Assembly (NCBI GenBank): GCA_016791465.1
Contig: JAEUWE010000300.1
Coordinates: forward strand, 1-9,419
Direction: 5' to 3'
Length of the DNA stretch: 9,419 bases
Source: Pseudobdellovibrionaceae bacterium
Lineage (GTDB): Bacteria > Bdellovibrionota > Bdellovibrionia > Bdellovibrionales > JAMPXM01
Positions 1 through 5,274 of the stretch are shown one piece after another. The translations under genes and the position numbers were made by a program. Each line of letters begins with the position of its first letter. The stretch's first letter is position 1. The notes under the pieces are model-generated. The model searched no databases. It was not told where the DNA came from and was given only the letters and a program-made list of their open reading frames with translations.

Positions 1-743
1 TGACACCCTTTTTGATCGAAGAGGCGTACGAGTGCGTCGAAGCCATCGAAACCTTCGAAGAGGGCGACGATGCCAATCTGATCGAAGAACTCGGCGACGT
101 GCTGCTTCAGGTCATCTTGCACGCTCAAATCGCGAGCGAAACGCGCCGGTTTACGATCGCAAACGTTGTACAAACTTTGAGCGAAAAAATGATCCGCCGG
201 CACCCGCACGTATTTGGCGCCAAGGCTGGCGCCAAACTGGATTCGGCCGAAGAGGTGCTCACACAGTGGCAGGAGATCAAGAAAACTGAGAAGCCGAAGC
301 CCAAGGGCTTTGATTTCGGCCTCCCAAGCGGTCTTCCGGCTCTCGCTCGAGCCGCCAAGATTGGCGAAAAGACGGCCCGTCTCAAGTTCGACTGGCCGGA
401 TGCCCGGTCGGTTTTCGAAAAGGTCCGAGAAGAGTTTGGCGAGCTGGAAGCGGAGCTCAAAGCTTTCACGGCACCACTCAAACCACTCGAGGAGCCGGAA
501 CTCGGCCCGAGTCACCAACCTCTCCGGCACGAGATTGGCGATTTATTGTTTTCAGTTGCACAGTTTGCGCGGCACGCGGGCCTTGATCCCGAACAGTGCC
601 TTCGCGACGCCAATCACCGCTTTGAACGGCGTTTTCAAGCCGCTCGCAAGTTTGCAGACGCAGACCTGAAAGACTGGATGGCACTCACGCCTGAAGCGCG
701 CGAAACGTACTGGGGTAAAGCCAAAGCTCAGGAAAAACTGTAA
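1..743 (+). CDS. mazG: MazG, nucleoside triphosphate pyrophosphohydrolase (5' end outside window)
   Basis: MazG hydrolyses NTPs and dNTPs to the monophosphate plus pyrophosphate in the cytosol, clearing aberrant nucleotides and, in E. coli, tempering the stringent response. The frame is open from base 3, where it reads TPFLIEEAYECVEAI. This aligns with the E. coli MazG segment that follows its first 30 or so residues, so the gene is cut by the window edge and the TTG at 12 is not the true start. Both tandem MazG domains are visible. The first has the metal-binding EExxE (EEAYE, bases 18-32) and ExxD (ELGD, about 87-98), followed by RRHPHVFG (about 195-218). The second has EEFGELEAEL (about 430-459) and HEIGDLLFSVAQFARH (about 529-576). 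The spacer inside the second domain is longer than in E. coli and rich in proline. The gene is convergent with murJ. The family call is secure; substrate preference cannot be read from sequence. Confidence 0.95.
   Translation, partial: TPFLIEEAYECVEAIETFEEGDDANLIEELGDVLLQVILHAQIASETRRFTIANVVQTLSEKMIRRHPHVFGAKAGAKLDSAEEVLTQWQEIKKTEKPKPKGFDFGLPSGLPALARAAKIGEKTARLKFDWPDARSVFEKVREEFGELEAELKAFTAPLKPLEEPELGPSHQPLRHEIGDLLFSVAQFARHAGLDPEQCLRDANHRFERRFQAARKFADADLKDWMALTPEARETYWGKAKAQEKL
213..236. repeat. Perfect inverted repeat inside mazG
   Basis: TTTGGCGCCA (213-222) and TGGCGCCAAA (227-236) form a perfect 10-bp stem around a 4-base loop. The same bases contain the direct repeat GGCGCCAA twice (216-223 and 228-235), coding for GAK-A-GAK just after the conserved HPHVFG. 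It is probably a small in-frame duplication in a linker. Any effect of the hairpin on translation is speculation. Confidence 0.6.
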
Positions 744-755
744 CTTAGGATCTCG

Positions 756-809
756 TACCGCCACATTGGCGGTAACGTCGATATTGGCGGTCACCGCCAA
801 CATGGCGGT
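756..809. repeat. Cluster of three overlapping hairpins between convergent mazG and murJ
   Basis: Five arms of the type ACCGCCA or TGGCGGT alternate in 54 bases. Hairpin 1 is TACCGCCA (756-763), loop CAT, TGGCGGTA (767-774). Hairpin 2 is TTGGCGGT (784-791), one base, ACCGCCAA (793-800). Hairpin 3 is ACCGCCA (793-799), loop ACA, TGGCGGT (803-809). Hairpins 2 and 3 share an arm and exclude each other. The cluster lies between the stop codons of mazG (743) and murJ (825), where a bidirectional transcription barrier would be expected, but no T-tract follows in either direction. A rho-linked stop, an RNA-stabilising structure or a dispersed palindromic repeat are all possible. Confidence 0.65.
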
Positions 810-824
810 CACGACACGGTCAAC

Positions 825-2591
825 CTACGCCCGGCGAACCGAACGCAGCTTCCGCGCAAATTTCTCAAGAACACGAGCCGTGGTCTCGCGGTACTCCTCA
901 AGCCCCATCGCTGCTGCTGCCGCCATATACAGACCGCCTCCCAGCGCGATCGACAGGAACAGCGCGAGCGACCGGGTCACGAACCGCGATCCGAAGTGGG
1001 TCACGATCGGCTCATACACAAGGCAGCCTAGGCCAAGCAGAATCCCACAAAGCGCAAATCGCACGATGCGCGCACCAAGCTGCGCCCAGTGCAACGTTCC
1101 CAGCCAGCGGCTATAGGCAACCGAAAGCATAATCAGATTCACAAGGCTCGATGCCACCGTTGCACCCGCCAAGCCCTTTAGACCAAAAGCGCGCGTCCCC
1201 GCCCACGCGAAAACAATATGCGAGACCAGAGAAATCGCACCCACCAATGCCGGATACCAGGTGTTCCCCACCGAGTAAAATCCCTGCACCATGATCCGCA
1301 CACCAGCCGAAATCAAAAGGCCGAAGGCGTACACCTGAATCACCTCTGCCGTCGCCAGCGCATCTTGAAATTTAAACTCGCGGCCAAGGAACAACACTTC
1401 GGTGATCGGCTGCGAAAGAATGAACATCCCGATCGCCGAAGGCAGTGCCACAAAGGCAATCAAACGCATCGCATGTGAAAGCGTCGCACTCATCGCATCG
1501 CGATCGCCCCGCGCCCACTGCGCAGAAAGAGTCGGTAGAATCGCAGAACCAACACTCACCGCAAACAGCGCCAGAGGCAGTTCTAAAATCCGATCGGCAA
1601 GATAGAGGTAAGAGTGAGCTCCCTGTGGAAGATGACTCGCGAAGTGGACATTCACCACAGCTGTCAGCTGCAAAATGCTCATCCCAAAAAGACTCGGCAG
1701 AATCGCCTTAAAAACCCGGCCCACTTCTTTGATTTTCCAAAGTGGCTGCCAAACTCCATCCACCTTCCAGACGTAGGTAAAACGCGGGAGATATCCAGCC
1801 TTGATAATCGAAGGCAGCAAAACGCCCATCTGCAGCACTCCGCCAACGATCACACTCCAAGCGAGCACCTCTTCTGGCGCCGCCAAGTTTGGCGAGATAA
1901 ACGCGGCCGCGATCAGCGCCAGATTAAAAAAGCACGGTGCCAATGCCGTCAGTGCAAACTTTCGCAATGAGTTCAAAATCGCCATGAAGTACGCATAGAG
2001 CGTAATCAGCATCAGAAAACCGAACATGATCCGCGATAGCTTCACCGTCAGTTCGAACTTTCCAGGTACCGACGCATAGCCCTCTCCGCTCAGGAGCAGC
2101 CGAAGGATGTCCTCCATAAAAACGACACCGAGCGCGGTCAAAACCGTGGTCACCGTCAGCAAAATCGTGAATATCGACCCCACAAGGCGTTTCGCAGCAG
2201 CCGTCGTCTGCTCCGATGCCCCGGCGACGGTCGCCCCACTTTGGGGACGACTTAAAAGCTCGACAAAGACCGGAATGAAGCTGACTGAAAGCGCCCCTTC
2301 GCCCAAAAGCCGGCGAAACAGATTCGGCAGGCGAAAAGCGACAATAAAGGCATCTCGTACTTCGACCGGGAAGTACTTGGCCGTCATCATGTCGCGGATA
2401 AGGCCCAGAATTCGAGAGGCAAAGGTCCCAATCGCAAAAACGAAGGCAGCCGCGGCTACCGCACGCCGCTCTGCCGCATGAGAAGCAGCCTGTTCCGACA
2501 CTTTGGGGCCCTCTGAAGATGATGATTTTTCAGGCAAAACAGAACCCTCCGACCGCACCAGTAAAAACCTTGGCCGCTTGCCAAGGCGCAT
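825..2591 (-). CDS. murJ: MurJ (MviN) lipid II flippase
   Basis: MurJ is the integral inner-membrane flippase of the MOP/MATE-like superfamily that moves lipid II to the periplasmic face for peptidoglycan synthesis. The protein is hydrophobic throughout, as expected for a protein with about 14 membrane helices. The N-terminal signature SRILGLIRDMM...VRDAFIVAFRLPNLFRRLLGEGALSVSFIPVF (residues 59-109 from the ATG at 2591) matches the family. The residues corresponding to E. coli Arg18, Arg24, Asp39, the Arg52 region and the following Glu are present (R60, R66, D80, R93/R94, E98). At 588 residues it is longer than the usual 510-530, mainly because of about 42 polar residues before the first helix. 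Two inner starts have better ribosome binding sites: TTG at 2537 (GGAGGG, 7-base spacing) and GTG at 2501 (AGAGGG, 7-base spacing, giving VSEQAASH and 558 residues). The coordinates show the longest ATG version; I favour one of the inner starts. The gene is divergent from rpsT, a common partner of murJ in proteobacteria. Confidence 0.95.
   Translation of the reverse strand: MRLGKRPRFLLVRSEGSVLPEKSSSSEGPKVSEQAASHAAERRAVAAAAFVFAIGTFASRILGLIRDMMTAKYFPVEVRDAFIVAFRLPNLFRRLLGEGALSVSFIPVFVELLSRPQSGATVAGASEQTTAAAKRLVGSIFTILLTVTTVLTALGVVFMEDILRLLLSGEGYASVPGKFELTVKLSRIMFGFLMLITLYAYFMAILNSLRKFALTALAPCFFNLALIAAAFISPNLAAPEEVLAWSVIVGGVLQMGVLLPSIIKAGYLPRFTYVWKVDGVWQPLWKIKEVGRVFKAILPSLFGMSILQLTAVVNVHFASHLPQGAHSYLYLADRILELPLALFAVSVGSAILPTLSAQWARGDRDAMSATLSHAMRLIAFVALPSAIGMFILSQPITEVLFLGREFKFQDALATAEVIQVYAFGLLISAGVRIMVQGFYSVGNTWYPALVGAISLVSHIVFAWAGTRAFGLKGLAGATVASSLVNLIMLSVAYSRWLGTLHWAQLGARIVRFALCGILLGLGCLVYEPIVTHFGSRFVTRSLALFLSIALGGGLYMAAAAAMGLEEYRETTARVLEKFARKLRSVRRA
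2568..2586. repeat. Inverted repeat upstream of rpsT and at the murJ 5' end
   Basis: CCTTGGC (2568-2574) and GCCAAGG (2580-2586) form a perfect 7-bp stem with the loop CGCTT. The repeat falls inside the extreme 5' end of the longest murJ reading frame. If murJ starts at 2537 or 2501, it sits in the non-coding gap between the divergent genes, where an operator or leader structure would be plausible. Confidence 0.5.
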
Positions 2592-2605
2592 TGGGACATG
2601 ATAGC
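2578..2605 (+). promoter_or_regulatory. Weak candidate promoter for rpsT
   Basis: TTGCCA (2578-2583, five of six bases to the sigma70 -35 consensus) is followed after 16 bases by GATAGC (2600-2605, three of six to the -10 consensus). It faces rpsT at a sensible distance. The -35 half overlaps the right arm of the 2568-2586 inverted repeat. The -10 match is poor, so this is only a candidate. Confidence 0.25.
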
Positions 2606-2631
2606 CCTCTACGACTCTTTGACGTTATTGG

Positions 2632-2646
2632 GGAGGTAAACCCTTG
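2632..2646 (+). promoter_or_regulatory. Strong ribosome binding site with TTG start of rpsT
   Basis: GGAGG (2632-2636, within GGGGAGGT) lies 7 bases before TTG at 2644. The protein read from this TTG begins MANHKSAEKRARQ, the exact expected N-terminus of S20, so the rare start is real. E. coli rpsT also starts with UUG, where the weak start takes part in translational autocontrol by S20. Similar control here is an inference. Confidence 0.85.
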
Positions 2647-2901
2647 GCAAATCATAAGTCCGCAGAAAAACGCGCTCGTCAGTCAGTTAAACGCAACAAG
2701 CGCAACACGCATGCTCTCGCTACCGTTCGCACTTTCGAACGCAAGCTCCGCACCGCTATCGCCTCTGGCGACAAAAAAGGCGCTGAGACCGCTCTGAAAG
2801 AGTACATGAGCAAAGTGACAAAAGCGGCGACAAAAGGCGTTGTGCACGCGAAGACAGCGGCTCGTAAAGTCAGCCGTCTTTCTAAACAGCTCTCGAAGTA
2901 A
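2644..2901 (+). CDS. rpsT: 30S ribosomal protein S20
   Basis: S20 binds 16S rRNA early in assembly of the small subunit. The 85-residue product has normal family length, is highly basic, and carries the typical N-terminus MANHKSAEKRARQSVKRNKRN and a helical, Lys/Ala-rich C-terminal half with KAATKGVVHAKTAARKVSRL. The start is TTG behind a strong ribosome binding site. The gene is monocistronic: murJ is divergent upstream and a rho-independent terminator lies 72 bases after the stop. rpsT next to murJ, and close to holA, recalls gene orders seen in other bacteria. Nothing in the sequence is abnormal for the family. Confidence 0.98.
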   Translation: MANHKSAEKRARQSVKRNKRNTHALATVRTFERKLRTAIASGDKKGAETALKEYMSKVTKAATKGVVHAKTAARKVSRLSKQLSK

Positions 2902-2957
2902 GCTTTCATTTTCCGATCGGGACGTCCTGAGCAATCAGACCGTCGCCCGTCGAAGGA

Positions 2958-2971
2958 TCAAAGATCTTTGA
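2958..2971. repeat. 14-bp perfect palindrome in the rpsT 3' region
   Basis: TCAAAGATCTTTGA is perfectly self-complementary and lies between the rpsT stop and its terminator, ending 2 bases before the terminator stem. It may be a protein-binding site, an extra 3' mRNA structure or chance. Confidence 0.5.
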
Positions 2972-2973
2972 AG

Positions 2974-3010
2974 CAAAGCCGTTCCGATGGGACGGCTTTG
3001 GTTTTTTATT
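2974..3010 (+). terminator. Rho-independent terminator of rpsT
   Basis: CAAAGCCGTTCC (2974-2985) pairs with GGGACGGCTTTG (2989-3000) over 12 positions, with one T-G wobble, around a GAT loop. Six T's follow (3002-3007), then ATT. In the opposite direction there is no good T-tract, so it serves rpsT rather than the convergent PilZ gene. Confidence 0.92.
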
Positions 3011-3045
3011 GTCTTCAGCTTGCCTTTTTGGAGACGAGCGCTCCG

Positions 3046-3438
3046 CTATTCGCCGACCGGTTTACTCGAAACATAGTTTCGAATCAGGCGCCGTTGATTC
3101 AGCAAAATTTCGTCAAATTTTACACCGACACCGATGACGTCGGACTGTTCTTCGGCGTGATAGATCACGCGCCCCCGCAGGACGAGACCCGCCCCAACCG
3201 GAAGCAGAATCGATAGGGCCAACGCTGTCCCCACACGCAAGTCATCCAGATGCTCAGACGTCCGAGGAATCTCAAACAATAAGCCACCCTCAGAAAGCTG
3301 CTTGGCTGCGACCACCATGTAGTGCCCACGCACCAAAACCCCGAGAGGGCGCTGAAACAAGCGCCTCGGCGTTCGACGCTTTGAAGCCATCGAATTCGGA
3401 TCGACCTGTTGAGTCTGCGCGGCCATGCGACTGTTCAT
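3046..3438 (-). CDS. PilZ-domain protein
   Basis: This small cytosolic protein of 130 residues consists of a single PilZ domain after a polar N-terminus of about 20 residues. PilZ domains usually bind cyclic di-GMP through RxxxR and (D/N)xSxxG. Here RLFQR (residues 26-30) keeps the first motif. The second reads QLSEGG (47-52), with Gln in place of Asp/Asn but Ser and Gly kept. GVGVKF (103-108) matches the last conserved strand. There is no second domain, so it would act, if at all, as a stand-alone adaptor for motility, secretion or envelope functions; the target is unknown. The ATG at 3438 has no clear Shine-Dalgarno sequence, and inner ATGs at codons 5 and 17 are alternatives. It lies 116 bases downstream of holA on the same strand and could be the last gene of the lptE-holA transcript. 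It is convergent with rpsT. Confidence 0.82.
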   Translation of the reverse strand: MNSRMAAQTQQVDPNSMASKRRTPRRLFQRPLGVLVRGHYMVVAAKQLSEGGLLFEIPRTSEHLDDLRVGTALALSILLPVGAGLVLRGRVIYHAEEQSDVIGVGVKFDEILLNQRRLIRNYVSSKPVGE

Positions 3439-3501
3439 AACGTCTTATCGGACAAAATGACTTCAGCCTTTCGAGGGGTCGCCTGAACTCGACTCGACCT
3501 T

Positions 3502-3550
3502 CGTGCCCCGTGCCCCTGCACGGAAAGCAGTGACCACAGCGGTGGGCACG
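3502..3550. repeat. Nested inverted repeats between holA and the PilZ gene
   Basis: The outer arms are CGTGCCC (3502-3508) and GGGCACG (3544-3550). An alternative inner hairpin is CCGTGC (3508-3513), loop CCCT, GCACGG (3518-3523). The 116-base gap between the leftward holA and PilZ genes (3439-3554) otherwise shows no gene. No T-tract follows on the minus strand, so it is not a standard terminator; it may attenuate or protect the transcript. Confidence 0.45.
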
Positions 3551-3554
3551 ACAC

Positions 3555-4589
3555 CTATAAACAAACGCGAAGAATAAAATTCTCGAGCCAGATGTGGCTA
3601 CCGACACTTGATGTTTTCAAAGCGCGATCGGTATCGAAGAGCGCCTCAAGCGTGGTCTCGATTTTCTTAGGCGACCAGACTTTCGCCTGTTCGGCATAGT
3701 CGCGGATAAAATACGGGGACACACCGGCGCGGGCCGCAAGCTTGGCGCCCGAGAGGCCCTCTTTGAGGCCGTCGATAATCGCGCGCAGAATCCGCACGTG
3801 GCGAGCAACGAGCGCCAAAATACCGATCTCGTTCTGTCCCTGATCAAGGAGATTGGCCAGGCAGTATAGCGCGCGAACGCGATCGTTGCGGCCAACGGCA
3901 TCGGCAAAATCAAAGACGCTCTCAAGCCGAACACGCGAAGCCACTTTCATGACGTCGTCGACTGAAGCTGTCACCACCGCCCCTGCGGTGCCATTTTTAG
4001 AGGCCTGCCCTCCGCAGTAAATTGCGATCTTGCGAATCTCGCCGTCAAGATCTGAAAGATTGGAACCCACCACCTGCTGCAGAGCTGCCGCGGCTTCTGA
4101 GCCGAACTTCACGCGATGGCGATCCGCAAGAAAACCAATCCAATCGGGAATCTGATTGTCGTAGGGACGCTTGCACTCAAGCGCAACGCCCACCTCTAAA
4201 AAGCGTTTCCAAAAACGCTTTCGCTTATCGATCTTCGTCGCCGAGCAAACAAACGCAACGCCGTCTGGGGGACTGTCGATCAGAGGCTGCAGCACATCCC
4301 ACTCTTTATCTTTCAACTCATGAGCGTTGACGAGAACCACAAGTCGCATCGGCGCCATCATCGGCAGCGTTTCGAGCGCGTCGCGGACGCGAGCGACATC
4401 ACAGTCGTTGCCATCAAAGAGATTGAGATTGAAATCGCGCATTCCCTCAGGAACGATGGCCGCGATGATTTCGTCTTTTGCTCGGTCGGCGAGGAAGTTC
4501 TCTTCACCATACAAGAGGTATAGCGGTTGGAACTCTCCTTTTTTGAGAGTGGCCTGAAGTCGATTGTAGGTCCAATCCTGCGCTGCCAT
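3555..4589 (-). CDS. holA: DNA polymerase III subunit delta
   Basis: The delta subunit is the wrench of the clamp-loader complex: it opens the beta sliding clamp so that it can be loaded on primed DNA. The 344-residue length is normal (E. coli 343). Visible family landmarks are LYLLYGEENFLADRAKDEI (residues 23-41, degenerate AAA+ start without a Walker A lysine motif, as expected), MRLVVLVNAHEL (81-92), RPYDNQIPDWI (141-151), NLSDLDGEIRKIAIY (177-191) and the C-terminal helical collar ending in ALFDTDRALKTS (316-327). The ATG lies 6 bases after the lptE stop, and GAGGG, which overlaps that stop (TGAGGGCGAATG), is its ribosome binding site, so the two genes are probably translationally coupled. 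lptE followed by holA is the order also seen in E. coli. Confidence 0.93.
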   Translation of the reverse strand: MAAQDWTYNRLQATLKKGEFQPLYLLYGEENFLADRAKDEIIAAIVPEGMRDFNLNLFDGNDCDVARVRDALETLPMMAPMRLVVLVNAHELKDKEWDVLQPLIDSPPDGVAFVCSATKIDKRKRFWKRFLEVGVALECKRPYDNQIPDWIGFLADRHRVKFGSEAAAALQQVVGSNLSDLDGEIRKIAIYCGGQASKNGTAGAVVTASVDDVMKVASRVRLESVFDFADAVGRNDRVRALYCLANLLDQGQNEIGILALVARHVRILRAIIDGLKEGLSGAKLAARAGVSPYFIRDYAEQAKVWSPKKIETTLEALFDTDRALKTSSVGSHIWLENFILRVCL

Positions 4590-4595
4590 TCGCCC

Positions 4596-5195
4596 TCAAA
4601 AATTCTCAGTCAGTCGTGAATGCGCCTCAACCATCAGGTCCGTCGCCATTGCACTTAGGTTGTCATGTCTTGCGCTATCATTGTAGAGGGAGTTCGCTGA
4701 GTTCAAACCTTCTAGACCGATCTTCGGTGCCTGATAACTGCGTTCCGCATTGAAGCTCTCGGTCCAAATATTCACACCGTCCGAAGCCCGCTTCAGGCGC
4801 AGTGTCACTCCGACAACAATGCGATACTCGATATTCAAAATTGTCGATCGCGGCAGTGACGAGTCATTGACCTGGTTCGACACGATATACTGAATCGAAT
4901 CGATCACTCCATCCAAGACGACCTGCGCATCGGCCTTCGGAACCACGTGCGCAATCTGATGGCGCTCCATCTCACGAATCATGGCATTGGTGAACGCCAC
5001 CTCGGCACCGACCTCGTGGCTCTGATTTTTAAACACCGGAACCGCGACAAGTTTATAGCCCTCCGGCATGCGGCGCTCACTTGTCCCGATCGAATAGGCG
5101 CAGCCACCCAGCAACACAGTGAACGACGCGCAAAGCGAACTCGTCAGTGTCATCATCAATAGAAAATGAAAAGCCCTTTGGGCAGGAAAGCGCAT
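4596..5195 (-). CDS. lptE: LptE, LPS-assembly lipoprotein
   Basis: LptE is the outer-membrane lipoprotein that plugs the LptD barrel and helps insert lipopolysaccharide in the outer leaflet. The 199-residue protein starts with a basic n-region (MRFPAQRAFH), a hydrophobic stretch (11-28) and a lipobox LGGC with the lipidated Cys at residue 32. The mature part has the typical early strand YKLVAVPVFKNQSHEVGAEVAFTNAMIREMERH (47-79) and a later segment with LDGVIDSIQYIV (94-105) and RIVVGVTLRLKRASDG (125-140). E. coli LptE is 193 residues with a comparable layout. Identification rests on this pattern plus the immediate holA neighbour. leuS, which precedes lptE in E. coli, is absent; a divergent aminotransferase takes its place. 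The ATG at 5195 has only GGGG upstream as a possible Shine-Dalgarno sequence. Confidence 0.88.
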   Translation of the reverse strand: MRFPAQRAFHFLLMMTLTSSLCASFTVLLGGCAYSIGTSERRMPEGYKLVAVPVFKNQSHEVGAEVAFTNAMIREMERHQIAHVVPKADAQVVLDGVIDSIQYIVSNQVNDSSLPRSTILNIEYRIVVGVTLRLKRASDGVNIWTESFNAERSYQAPKIGLEGLNSANSLYNDSARHDNLSAMATDLMVEAHSRLTENF

Positions 5196-5203
5196 GCCCC
5201 GAC

Positions 5204-5264
5204 GTTAGCGTTGACGCCGCACGCATTCAAGGCTCGGTTGTTCTTTTCCGAGCCTAGCGCTAAC
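5204..5264. promoter_or_regulatory. Nested inverted repeats in the divergent lptE/aminotransferase gap
   Basis: The inner pair is AGGCTCGG (5230-5237) and CCGAGCCT (5248-5255), perfect over 8 bp with a 10-base pyrimidine-rich loop. The outer pair is GTTAGCG (5204-5210) and CGCTAAC (5258-5264). Together they fill most of the 79 bases between the two start codons. The position suggests an operator or shared control region. No clear sigma70 promoter is visible on either strand, and no T-tract supports a terminator. Confidence 0.5.
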
Positions 5265-5274
5265 CTCTCAAACC

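Noticed and set aside
756..812. Possible CRISPR array
   Set aside because: The repeated units are 7-9 bases with 1-10 base gaps and alternate in orientation; there are no uniform spacers and no cas genes.
766..1116. Open frame on the plus strand beginning in the hairpin cluster
   Set aside because: It is antisense to murJ, its repetitive start only reflects the TGGCGGT repeats, and it resembles no known protein.
2519..2797. Open frame on the plus strand overlapping rpsT
   Set aside because: It is out of frame with rpsT, which has an unmistakable S20 sequence and its own ribosome binding site.
3290..3607. 105-codon open frame on the minus strand across the holA-PilZ gap
   Set aside because: It overlaps the holA end and the PilZ gene in another frame, with Cys/Arg-rich composition typical of a shadow frame.
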